Source: Rhizobium sp. NFR03
Lineage (GTDB): Bacteria > Pseudomonadota > Alphaproteobacteria > Rhizobiales > Rhizobiaceae
DNA length: 64,000 bases
Direction: 5' to 3'
Assembly (NCBI RefSeq): GCF_900111275.1
Contig: NZ_FOGR01000002.1
Location: 62,001 to 126,000 of the forward strand
Part shown: one piece after another, positions 29,449 through 37,498 of the stretch
Layout: each line of letters begins with the position of its first letter
Position numbering within the stretch: the first letter of the stretch is position 1
Made by a program: the position numbers and the translations under genes
The notes under the pieces: generated by a model
What the model was told of the DNA's origin: nothing
Seen by the model: the letters and a program-made list of their open reading frames with translations, nothing else
Database searches by the model: none

Positions 29449-32020
29449 CCTTGCGAACGTCCAGAACACGCTTCCGGCGAGCCGCATGATGAAGCCGGGC
29501 GATACGATCGATCTGACCAATTGCGATCGTGAGCCGATCCATATTCCCGGCAGCATCCAGTCTCACGGATGCCTGCTCGCCTGCGACGCCCGTGCCGGCA
29601 TGGTGCTGCGGCATTCCGCCAATGCGCCGGATGTGCTCGGTCTTGAGGGCGAGGTGAACGGGCAGGCGCTGGAAGCCCTGATCGGCTACGAGGCGACGCA
29701 TACCTTGCGCAATGCCGTGGCGGCCCTGCGCGACGGCAGCCGGCCGGCACTGCTCTCGGCGCTGAAGCTTGCGAACGGCGCTTACGACGTTTCCATTCAC
29801 CTCAACAAGGCGACCGTCATCATCGAGTTCGAGCCGGCGACGGACGGGCAACCGCTGCAACTGGCGCGCACGCTGATCGGTCGCATCACCGATATCGACG
29901 ATGTCGACCAGCTGCTGCGCCAGTCGGCCCGCCTCATCCGCGGCATGCTCGGCTACGACCGCGTGATGATCTACGCCTTTGAGCAGGACGGCGCCGGCAA
30001 GGTGGTGACCGAAGCCAAGCGCGGCGACCTCGAAAGCTTTCTCGGGCAGTATTTCCCGGCAAGCGATATACCCCAGCAGGCGCGTGCTCTCTACCTGCAG
30101 AACACCATCCGCATCATCGGCGATGCCAGCGGCACCCGTATTGCACTGGTTCCGGAAATCGACGTCTCCGGCGAAGCGCTGGACATGTCGCTCGCGCATC
30201 TGCGCAGTGTCTCGCCCATTCATTGCGAGTATCTGCGCAATATGGGCGTGGCCGCCTCCATGTCGATCTCCATCATCGTCGACGGTAAGCTCTGGGGTCT
30301 CATCGCCTGCCATCACTACCAGCCGCGCATCCTGCCCATGGCGCAGCGCGTGGCGGCCGAAATGTTCGGCGAGTTCTTCTCTCTCCATCTCCATGCGCTG
30401 AAGCAGAAGCAGCGGCTCGTTACCGCCAATCGCGCCCGCGCCTCGCTCGACCGCTTCCTGCGCATGGCCTCGCACCATGCCGACATGGGCGAGCTTCTGC
30501 GCGACCATCTCGCGCATTTCACCTCGCTCATGGCCTGTGACGGCATCGGGCTCTGGATGAACGGGACGTGGACGACCTTCGGGTCCGCACCGCCCGCCAG
30601 CGCGGTGCCGGCCATCCTCCGGCTCATGGGGTCCGTCGTGGCAGGTCAGGTCTGGGCGACCCATGCCATGGCGCAGCGCCTGCCGGAGGCCGAAAGCTTC
30701 CGCGAACAGGCGGCGGGCGTGCTGGCCGTGCCGCTGACCCAGCTGCATCGCGACTATTTGTTCTTCTTCCGCAAGGAATTCGTGCAGACGCTGAACTGGG
30801 GCGGCGATCCCAACAAGTCCTATGAGAGCGGCCCCTTCGGCGAACGGCTCACCCCCCGCAAGAGCTTTGCGATCTGGAAGGAAACGGTGCAGCTTCAGGC
30901 CCAGCCATGGACAGAGGCGGATCGGGAGATCGCCGAGGTCACGCGGGCAGCCCTCGTGGAAATCGGCCTGCGGCACAGCGAGCTGATGGCCGAGGAGCGC
31001 AGTCGCGCCGACGTTCGCCAGCGCATGCTGAACGAGGAACTGAATCACCGGGTCAAGAACATCCTCGCTCTGATCAAGTCGCTCGTCAGCCAGCCGGTCG
31101 GCGACGGCCGCAGCCTGACCGAATACGTAACCTCGCTGAAGGGCCGTATTCAGGCTCTGTCCTTTGCGCATGATCAGGTCGTGCGCGGCGATGGCGGCGG
31201 CATGCTGTCGGATCTGCTCGACGCGGAGCTCGGTCCCTATCGTAACACCGCCAACGTGATCGCCCTTGCGGGCCCGCCCGTGCTGCTCAACTCGCGCGCC
31301 TTCTCCGTCATGGCGCTGGTGCTGCACGAGTTGTCGACCAATGCCGCCAAGTACGGCGCCCTGTCGCGTCCGGGTGGAGCGCTGTCGGTCAGCTGGCGGC
31401 TGACGGAAGGTGGCGATTGCGAGATCGCATGGCGCGAAAGCGGCGGACCCACGGTTCTCCCGCCGACCCGCACCGGCTTCGGCAGCGCGCTGATCGATCG
31501 CAGCGTTCCCTACGACCTCGATGGGCGCAGCGCCGTGACCTATGCGCCGGGCGGGGTGGAAGCGGATTTCGTGCTGCCTGCCAAGCATGTTTCGCTGTCG
31601 GATCAGGGCGAGGATCGCAACATCGCGGCCGGGCCGGATGCGTCCGCAGCGGGCGCCGATCTCGATCCGGAGCTGCGCGTGCTTCTCGTGGAGGATCAGA
31701 TGCTGATCGCCATGGATGTCGAAGGCATGCTGTCCGATCACGGCATCCAGAAGGTCCTGACGGCCGCTTCGGCCGACGAGGCGCTGGCAAAGCTCGCCAC
31801 CTTCAAGCCGGATGTGGCGATCCTCGACGTCAATCTCGGCACCGGCACGTCCATCGAGGTCGCCGTCGAGCTTGCGCGGCGGGATATTCCTTTCCTGTTT
31901 GCCACCGGCTACGGCAACATGTCGCCCATCCCCAGCGGCTTTGCCGATGTGCCGGTGGTGCGAAAGCCCTACGAGCGCGATGCTCTGGTGCGCACCATGG
32001 GCACGCTGCTGAAGTCGTAG
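29438..32020 (+). CDS. bphP: Bacteriophytochrome with HWE histidine kinase and fused receiver domain
   Basis: 860-residue red/far-red photoreceptor. Order: PAS with the biliverdin-binding cysteine C29 (TNCDREPIHIPGSIQ), GAF with YFPASDIPQQAR, and PHY (about 325-510). An HWE-type kinase follows with phospho-acceptor H537 in EELNHRVKNILALIKSL and the ATP lid region near 630-710, then a C-terminal receiver (about 745-855) with phospho-acceptor D797 in ILDVNLGTG. The same layout is known for Agrobacterium Agp2. Output partners are not encoded nearby. Translation should be coupled to bphO through an 11-base overlap. Confidence 0.94.
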   Translation: MPNDLANVQNTLPASRMMKPGDTIDLTNCDREPIHIPGSIQSHGCLLACDARAGMVLRHSANAPDVLGLEGEVNGQALEALIGYEATHTLRNAVAALRDGSRPALLSALKLANGAYDVSIHLNKATVIIEFEPATDGQPLQLARTLIGRITDIDDVDQLLRQSARLIRGMLGYDRVMIYAFEQDGAGKVVTEAKRGDLESFLGQYFPASDIPQQARALYLQNTIRIIGDASGTRIALVPEIDVSGEALDMSLAHLRSVSPIHCEYLRNMGVAASMSISIIVDGKLWGLIACHHYQPRILPMAQRVAAEMFGEFFSLHLHALKQKQRLVTANRARASLDRFLRMASHHADMGELLRDHLAHFTSLMACDGIGLWMNGTWTTFGSAPPASAVPAILRLMGSVVAGQVWATHAMAQRLPEAESFREQAAGVLAVPLTQLHRDYLFFFRKEFVQTLNWGGDPNKSYESGPFGERLTPRKSFAIWKETVQLQAQPWTEADREIAEVTRAALVEIGLRHSELMAEERSRADVRQRMLNEELNHRVKNILALIKSLVSQPVGDGRSLTEYVTSLKGRIQALSFAHDQVVRGDGGGMLSDLLDAELGPYRNTANVIALAGPPVLLNSRAFSVMALVLHELSTNAAKYGALSRPGGALSVSWRLTEGGDCEIAWRESGGPTVLPPTRTGFGSALIDRSVPYDLDGRSAVTYAPGGVEADFVLPAKHVSLSDQGEDRNIAAGPDASAAGADLDPELRVLLVEDQMLIAMDVEGMLSDHGIQKVLTAASADEALAKLATFKPDVAILDVNLGTGTSIEVAVELARRDIPFLFATGYGNMSPIPSGFADVPVVRKPYERDALVRTMGTLLKS

Positions 32021-32120
32021 ACAGCGTTATTGCGTCTCCGGGGAATTGACCGAGACAGCATTCCGGATCGTTGCCGCATGCGCTAGGGTCCGGCATCGAT
32101 CATGCCGTTGCGGTGGTTTC

Positions 32121-33404
32121 ATGCCTGTATCCAAGTCCCCGTCCGAGACATTGCCAGAGACATCGCCCCGCAGCCTGTCGGGCAAGCGCATTCTCCTCAT
32201 CATCTCCGGCGGCATCGCGGCCTATAAGAGCCTCGACCTGATCCGCCGGCTGCGCGAGCGGGGCGCAAGCGTGCGGCCGGTCATGACGGCGGGTGCGCAG
32301 GCCTTCATCACGCCGCTCGCCGTCGGCGCGCTGGCGGCGGACAAGGTCTTCACCGAGCTTTTCTCCCGCGAGGACGAGCAGGATGTCGGCCATATCCGGC
32401 TGGCGCGGGAATGCGATCTCGTGCTCGTCGCGCCGGCGACGGCCAATATCATGGCGAAGATGGCGCAGGGGCTGACGGACGATCTCGCCTCAACCATTCT
32501 GCTCGCCACCGACAGGCCGGTGCTTCTGGCGCCGGCGATGAACCCGAAGATGTGGTCGCACCCCGCCACCCGCCGCAACCGCGCGACCCTTGCAGGCGAC
32601 GGTATCGGTTTCGTTGGTCCGGGCCTTGGTGAGATGGCCGAGAGCGGCGAGCGTGGCGAGGGGCGCATGGCCGAGCCGCTTGAGATTGTCACCGCTGTGG
32701 AGGAGCGCCTGGGCGCGCCGCGGCTGCAAACCCCGTCGAGCGGGCCCCTTTCGGGACGCCGCGCCATCGTTACCTCCGGCCCGACCCATGAGCCGATCGA
32801 TCCGGTTCGCTACATCGCCAACCGGTCCTCGGGACGGCAGGGCCATGCCATCGCGGCGGCACTTGCGCGGCTCGGCGCGGACGTGACGCTCGTCTCCGGC
32901 CCCGTCACGCTTGCCGATCCGCAAGGCGTTACGGTCGTTCGCGTGGAGACGGCTGTCGAGATGCGGGACGCGGCGCTCGCCGCCTTGCCTGCCGATATCG
33001 CCGTGATGGTCGCAGCCGTCGCCGACTGGCGGGTGGCCGATGTGTCGGGGGGCAAGATCAAGAAGGCGCCGGGGGAAGCTCCGCCGCCGCTGCAGCTGAC
33101 GGAGAATCCCGATATCCTCAAGACCATCGGGCATCACGCCCGGCGCCCGAAGCTCGTCGTCGGCTTTGCCGCGGAAACGGACGATACGGTGGCGAATGGT
33201 CGCGTGAAGCTCGCCCGCAAGGGTGCTGATTTCATCGTCGCGAACGATGTTTCCACAGGAAGCGGCGTGAGCGGCGGCGTCATGGGGGGCACGCGCAACC
33301 GCGTGACCGTCATCGGTCGCGACAGCGAGGAAAGCTGGCCGGAACTCGACAAGGACGATGTGGCCGAAAGACTGGCGGCGCTGATCGCCTCACGGCTGAC
33401 GTAA
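32121..33404 (+). CDS. coaBC: Bifunctional phosphopantothenoylcysteine decarboxylase / phosphopantothenate-cysteine ligase
   Basis: 427 residues making 4'-phosphopantetheine for coenzyme A. The FMN-dependent CoaC half has SGGIAAYKSLDLI, the histidine in VGHIRLARE, and PAMNPKMWSHP (PxMNxxMW). The CoaB half has TSGPTHEPIDPVRYIANRSSG and GGKIKKAPGE. In the substrate clamp, E. coli has an ACGD motif with an active-site cysteine; here the aligned segment reads ESGE around S175, with no cysteine. The 3' end overlaps the convergent amidotransferase gene by 15 bases. Confidence 0.93.
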   Translation: MPVSKSPSETLPETSPRSLSGKRILLIISGGIAAYKSLDLIRRLRERGASVRPVMTAGAQAFITPLAVGALAADKVFTELFSREDEQDVGHIRLARECDLVLVAPATANIMAKMAQGLTDDLASTILLATDRPVLLAPAMNPKMWSHPATRRNRATLAGDGIGFVGPGLGEMAESGERGEGRMAEPLEIVTAVEERLGAPRLQTPSSGPLSGRRAIVTSGPTHEPIDPVRYIANRSSGRQGHAIAAALARLGADVTLVSGPVTLADPQGVTVVRVETAVEMRDAALAALPADIAVMVAAVADWRVADVSGGKIKKAPGEAPPPLQLTENPDILKTIGHHARRPKLVVGFAAETDDTVANGRVKLARKGADFIVANDVSTGSGVSGGVMGGTRNRVTVIGRDSEESWPELDKDDVAERLAALIASRLT

Positions 33405-34202
33405 GGCGCGCCTGGCCTCGATTTCCTCGTCGAGATGGAAGATCCGCATGTCGATGCCGTTCTCGCCGATGACGACGGCCGTCCCGTCGGGGATCTCCAC
33501 CCAGGCATCGTCGTCGTCGTTGAGCGGCTCGGAAACGAGGCAATATCCGCCCTGCGGCCCCATGGGTGCCGCATAGAGCGTGGGCGCGAACTGGTCGGAC
33601 GCGTAGCGCACGGCGTAGAGATCGACACCGTCGGAGAAGGCAGCGGTGAAGCGCACGAGAACCTCGTGCTTCATGTGGCTCGCCAGCCGTTCGATGAAGG
33701 ACAGCGTCTCGGCCATCGCGCCCAGCGGATCGCGGTCGAGGCCGAATTGCAAGGCCATCAGGAACAGGAGTTCGCTGTCCGTCGTGCCGGTGCGCGCCGT
33801 GTAGAGCGCGTCGTCGAGCATCGCCTCCATCGGCCGGCGAAGGTGCTCGAAGCCGCCGATCTGGCCATTGTGCATGAAGGACCAGCGACCATGGACGAAG
33901 GGATGACAATTGTCGCGCCGCGTGCCGCCGCCGGTCGCCGCGCGAACATGAGCGAGGAACAGGGGCGAGCGGATCTGGCGGGCAATGCTCTTCAGATTGC
34001 AGTCCGACCACGCCGGCAGAATGTCGCGGTAGCGGCCAGGCTCCGGATGATCGCCATACCAGGCAATGCCGAACCCGTCGCCATTCGTGGCGGTCTTTGC
34101 CCGCGTGGCGCAGTGCGACTGCTCGATCAGGGAGTGCGCTGGCGAGGACACGAGGTCCTCCAGATAGATCGGCTCTCCGCGATAGGCTGCCCATCGGCAC
34201 AT
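33390..34202 (-). CDS. Class II glutamine amidotransferase (YafJ type)
   Basis: 270-residue Ntn-hydrolase with the catalytic cysteine at position 2 (MCRWAAYRGEP), HVRAATGGGTRRDNCHPF and FMHNGQIGGF, as in GATase_6/YafJ proteins. The N-terminal Met must be removed to free the cysteine. A glutaminase activity is expected; the acceptor is unknown. It is convergent with coaBC and divergent from iolR. Confidence 0.85.
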   Translation of the reverse strand: MCRWAAYRGEPIYLEDLVSSPAHSLIEQSHCATRAKTATNGDGFGIAWYGDHPEPGRYRDILPAWSDCNLKSIARQIRSPLFLAHVRAATGGGTRRDNCHPFVHGRWSFMHNGQIGGFEHLRRPMEAMLDDALYTARTGTTDSELLFLMALQFGLDRDPLGAMAETLSFIERLASHMKHEVLVRFTAAFSDGVDLYAVRYASDQFAPTLYAAPMGPQGGYCLVSEPLNDDDDAWVEIPDGTAVVIGENGIDMRIFHLDEEIEARRALRQP

Positions 34203-34361
34203 GCTGCTGAAACTCCTTGCCGGATGTTTTGAAGCCCAATCGATTTGCGGTGCGAATCGCGTGGACTGATGTCGTTAACCATAAGCGCGTGTGATCTTCA
34301 GGGGGAAGGTGGTAAAAATGCGTTAACATTCCGCTGTGCCCTTTGGGCGACAGTCGGTTCT

Positions 34362-34375
34362 GGAACGGATGTTCT
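34362..34375. promoter_or_regulatory. IolR-like operator, one mismatch, in front of iolR
   Basis: GGAA CGGATG TTCT, one base from the GGAA-N6-TTCC palindrome found perfect twice before iolC. It lies 66 bases before the chosen iolR ATG (34441) and covers an upstream ATG at 34369, arguing that translation starts further down. Suggests autoregulation. Confidence 0.5.
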
Positions 34376-34440
34376 ATCATTCTTGCCGGGCAGACGTTAC
34401 GATGGCGATCTGGAACAAAGGCCGAAAGAGGGATGACTGG

Positions 34441-35346
34441 ATGATGCCGGATGTCGGGCGCGCGCCGAATGTCGAAGCCGGGGAGGACGCCACGACGACG
34501 CTTGCCGCCGTGCCGCAGGATTTCGACGCGCTGAAAGCGGTCATTCTGGAACGCAAGGGGCAACTGCCCAAGCGCCTGCGGCAGGTGGCGGCCTATGCGC
34601 TCGACCAGCCCGACGAGATCGCCTTCGGCACGGCCGCAAGCATCGCGGCAGACGCCGACGTGCAGCCCTCGACGCTCGTGCGCTTCGCCCAGCATTTCGG
34701 CTTCGAGGGCTTTTCCAGCCTGCAGCAGATCTTCCGGGCACGCCTGCGCGAGCGTAATCCGGGCTATGAGGAACGGCTGAAGGCGCTCGGCGACAACGGC
34801 CACAGCCAGCTGGAAAGCGGCGCGATTTTCAACGGTTTCGTCGCGGCGGCCCACCGGTCGCTCGACAATATCGCGGGCTCCGTCGATCCCGCCTCCTTCG
34901 AGCAGGCGGTGGATATTCTGGCAAAGGCCGAGACCATCTTCCTGATCGCCAAGCGCCGGTCCTACCCGATCTCCGGCTACATGGCCTATGCCTTCGGCAA
35001 GCTGAAGATCCGCTACCAGATGGTCGGCACGGCTGCGGGCATCGACGACGACATCCTGGCACTTGCCGGAAGGCGGGATGCGGCCTTTGCCGTCAGCTTC
35101 TCGCCCTATACGTCCGAAAGCATTCATCAGGCCCGTCTTCTGGCAAATCGCGAGGTGCCGGTGGTGTCGCTGACCGACAGCGCGTTCTCGCCGCTGGTGG
35201 AATCGTCGAAGATCTGGTTCGAGATCGTGGAAGCCGATCATGCGGGCTTTCGCTCCCTGTCGGCCAGCATGGCTTTCGCCATGGCCCTGACAGTCGCAAT
35301 CGCCGAGAAGCGCCGTCGCGGATCGTCCATTTCAGAGATGGAATGA
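34441..35346 (+). CDS. iolR: MurR/RpiR family regulator of inositol catabolism
   Basis: 301 residues. N-terminal HTH_6 domain (about 20-100, IAADADVQPSTLVRFAQHFGFEGF) and C-terminal SIS sugar-phosphate isomerase-like domain (about 130-275), which usually senses a phosphorylated intermediate. In Sinorhizobium the orthologous position next to iolC is held by the repressor IolR. Start uncertain: ATG 34441 (MMPDVGRA) has a purine-rich AGAGGGA upstream; ATG 34402 and 34369 are in frame. The gene's own stop codon lies inside the first iolC operator. Confidence 0.9.
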   Translation: MMPDVGRAPNVEAGEDATTTLAAVPQDFDALKAVILERKGQLPKRLRQVAAYALDQPDEIAFGTAASIAADADVQPSTLVRFAQHFGFEGFSSLQQIFRARLRERNPGYEERLKALGDNGHSQLESGAIFNGFVAAAHRSLDNIAGSVDPASFEQAVDILAKAETIFLIAKRRSYPISGYMAYAFGKLKIRYQMVGTAAGIDDDILALAGRRDAAFAVSFSPYTSESIHQARLLANREVPVVSLTDSAFSPLVESSKIWFEIVEADHAGFRSLSASMAFAMALTVAIAEKRRRGSSISEME

Positions 35347-35353
35347 AAATTCC
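35340..35353. promoter_or_regulatory. IolR operator 1 (GGAA-N6-TTCC)
   Basis: GGAATGAAAATTCC, inside a longer TGGAAT-GAAA-ATTCCA palindrome, matching the GGAA-N6-TTCC motif I recall as described for inositol genes in Sinorhizobium. It overlaps the iolR stop codon (35344-35346) and lies 88 bases before the iolC start. Confidence 0.7.
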
Positions 35354-35369
35354 ATATTGACGAATAGAC

Positions 35370-35383
35370 GGAATTCATGTTCC
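35370..35383. promoter_or_regulatory. IolR operator 2 (GGAA-N6-TTCC)
   Basis: GGAATTCATGTTCC, a second perfect match, centred exactly 30 bases (about three helical turns) from operator 1, so two repressors would sit on one face of the DNA. It lies 58 bases before iolC. Confidence 0.7.
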
Positions 35384-35440
35384 ATAGGTCCAATTCGAGA
35401 ACCAAAAAGACGACGCGCCGCAGTCGGGAGGACATGAACG

Positions 35441-37378
35441 TTGACCGGGATCAGCCAGAGGGATGCGGCACGGCCGCTCGACATCATCACCATCGGCCGC
35501 GCCTCCGTGGACCTGTATGGGCAGCAGATCGGAACGCGGCTGGAGGACGTGGCAAGCTTTGCCAAGTCCGTCGGCGGCTGCCCCACCAATATCGCGGTCG
35601 GCACGGCGCGCCTCGGCCTGAAATCGGCGCTGCTGACCCGCGTCGGCAAGGAGCAGATGGGCCGCTTCATCGTGGAACAGCTGACCCGCGAAGGCGTCGA
35701 GACGAAAGGCATCGTCACCGATCCCGAGCGCCTGACCGCGCTGGCCATCCTTGCCGTCGAGAACGACCATTCGTTTCCGCTGCTGTTCTATCGCGACAAC
35801 TGCGCTGACAATGCGCTTTGCGAAGACGATATCGACGAGGCCTTCATCCGCTCGTCCCGTGCGATCCTCGTCTCCGGCACGCATTTCTCCCGTGACAACA
35901 CCGATGCCGCCCAGCGCAAGGCGATCCGCATCGCGAAGGAAGCCGGCGTCAGGATCGCCTTCGACATCGACTATCGGCCGAACCTCTGGGGCCTTGCCGG
36001 CCATGACGCCGGCGACAACCGCTACATCGCGTCGGCGCATGTCTCGGCACATCTGAAGACGGTTCTGGCCGATTGCGACCTGATCGTCGGCACGGAAGAG
36101 GAGGTGCTGATCGCGTCCGGCGAAAGCGATCTTCTTGCTGCGCTGAAGACGATCCGTGCTCAGTCGGCCGCCACGATCGTGCTGAAGCGCGGCCCGATGG
36201 GCTGCATCGTCTATGACGGCGCGATTTCCGACAATCTGGAAGATGGCATCATCGGCAAGGGCTTTCCGATCGAGGTCTACAACGTTCTGGGGGCGGGCGA
36301 TGCGTTCATGTCCGGCTTCCTGCGGGGCTGGCTGGCCGGCGAGCCGCATGCGACCTCGGCGACCTGGGCCAATGCCTGCGGTGCTTTCGCCGTCTCGCGG
36401 CTGCTCTGTGCGCCGGAAATTCCCACTTGGACGGAGCTTCAGTTCTTCCTTGAAAACGGCAGCAAGGAACATGCGCTGCGCAAGGACGCTGACATTAACC
36501 ATGTGCACTGGGCGACCACCCGCCGCCGCGACATTCCAAGCCTGATGGCGCTGGCCATCGATCACCGCAGCCAGCTGGAGGATATGGCCGGGGACGATGC
36601 GGGGAAGCTCGCCCGCATTCCCGCCTTCAAGGTTCTCGCCGTCAAGGCTGCTGCAAAGATCGCCGACGGCCGGCCGGGCTTCGGCATGCTGATCGACGAC
36701 AAATACGGCCGCGACGCCCTGTATGCGGCCGGCGCGCTCAAGGATTTCTGGGTGGCGAAACCGATCGAGCTGCCGGGTTCGCGCCCGTTGCAGTTCGAAT
36801 TCAGCCAGGATCTCGGCAGTCGCCTGATCGACTGGCCCGTCGACCATTGCATCAAGGTGCTGAGCTTCTATCATCCGGACGATCCGGCCGAGATGAAGGC
36901 GACCCAGATCGCCAAGCTGCGCGCGGCCTTCGAGGCGGCCCGCAAGGTCGGGCGCGAAATCCTGATCGAGATCATCGCCAGCAAGCACGGCACGCTGGAC
37001 GACACGACCATTCCGCGCGCGCTCCACGAACTCTACGACGCCGGGCTGAAGCCCGACTGGTGGAAGCTGGAGCCGCAGGCGAGCCGCAGCGCCTGGAGCG
37101 CCATCGACGACGTCATCGAGACGCGCGATCCGCTCTGCCGCGGCGTGGTCCTGCTGGGTCTCGAAGCGCCTTACGAGGCGCTGAAGGACGGCTTTGCCGC
37201 GGCCCGCACCTCGCGTCAGGTCCGCGGCTTTGCCGTGGGACGCACGATCTTCGTGGATGCCGCGCGCCGCTGGCTGGCGGGCGAGATCGACGATGCCACG
37301 GCGATCGACGATATGGCGCGGCGTTTCAAGCAGCTGGTCGATCTCTGGGTCGGCCTTGCCGACGACAAGGCTGCCTGA
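35441..37378 (+). CDS. iolC: 5-dehydro-2-deoxygluconokinase fused to a DUF2090 aldolase-like domain
   Basis: 645 residues. The PfkB kinase domain (about 1-325) has GGCPTNIAVGTARLG and the C-terminal signature GAGDAFMSGFLRGW with the catalytic aspartate; it phosphorylates 5-dehydro-2-deoxy-D-gluconate. The C-terminal DUF2090 domain (about 335-640) resembles aldolases and probably supplies the IolJ cleavage step, since no iolJ is seen here. The start is TTG at 35441 with GGGAGG nine bases upstream; a nearer ATG at 35434 is out of frame. First structural gene of iolCDEB. Confidence 0.93.
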   Translation: MTGISQRDAARPLDIITIGRASVDLYGQQIGTRLEDVASFAKSVGGCPTNIAVGTARLGLKSALLTRVGKEQMGRFIVEQLTREGVETKGIVTDPERLTALAILAVENDHSFPLLFYRDNCADNALCEDDIDEAFIRSSRAILVSGTHFSRDNTDAAQRKAIRIAKEAGVRIAFDIDYRPNLWGLAGHDAGDNRYIASAHVSAHLKTVLADCDLIVGTEEEVLIASGESDLLAALKTIRAQSAATIVLKRGPMGCIVYDGAISDNLEDGIIGKGFPIEVYNVLGAGDAFMSGFLRGWLAGEPHATSATWANACGAFAVSRLLCAPEIPTWTELQFFLENGSKEHALRKDADINHVHWATTRRRDIPSLMALAIDHRSQLEDMAGDDAGKLARIPAFKVLAVKAAAKIADGRPGFGMLIDDKYGRDALYAAGALKDFWVAKPIELPGSRPLQFEFSQDLGSRLIDWPVDHCIKVLSFYHPDDPAEMKATQIAKLRAAFEAARKVGREILIEIIASKHGTLDDTTIPRALHELYDAGLKPDWWKLEPQASRSAWSAIDDVIETRDPLCRGVVLLGLEAPYEALKDGFAAARTSRQVRGFAVGRTIFVDAARRWLAGEIDDATAIDDMARRFKQLVDLWVGLADDKAA

Positions 37379-37404
37379 GGGGCTGCCTGAGGGGCGGCCT
37401 GAGC
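37369..37404 (+). repeat. 12-bp tandem repeat placing three in-frame stops at the end of iolC
   Basis: Three copies of a 12-base unit (GGCTGCCTGAGG, GGCTGCCTGAGG, GGCGGCCTGAGC). Each carries TGA in the same frame, so the iolC stop at 37376 is backed up at 37388 and 37400. Confidence 0.8.
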
Positions 37405-37498
37405 CGTCGAGGCCGATGACGACAAAGACAAACACCGTCCGAACGGGCGGCAAGGACAGGCAGGCGCAAAACCTGCGGCGTGAGGAGACCTTGAGATC

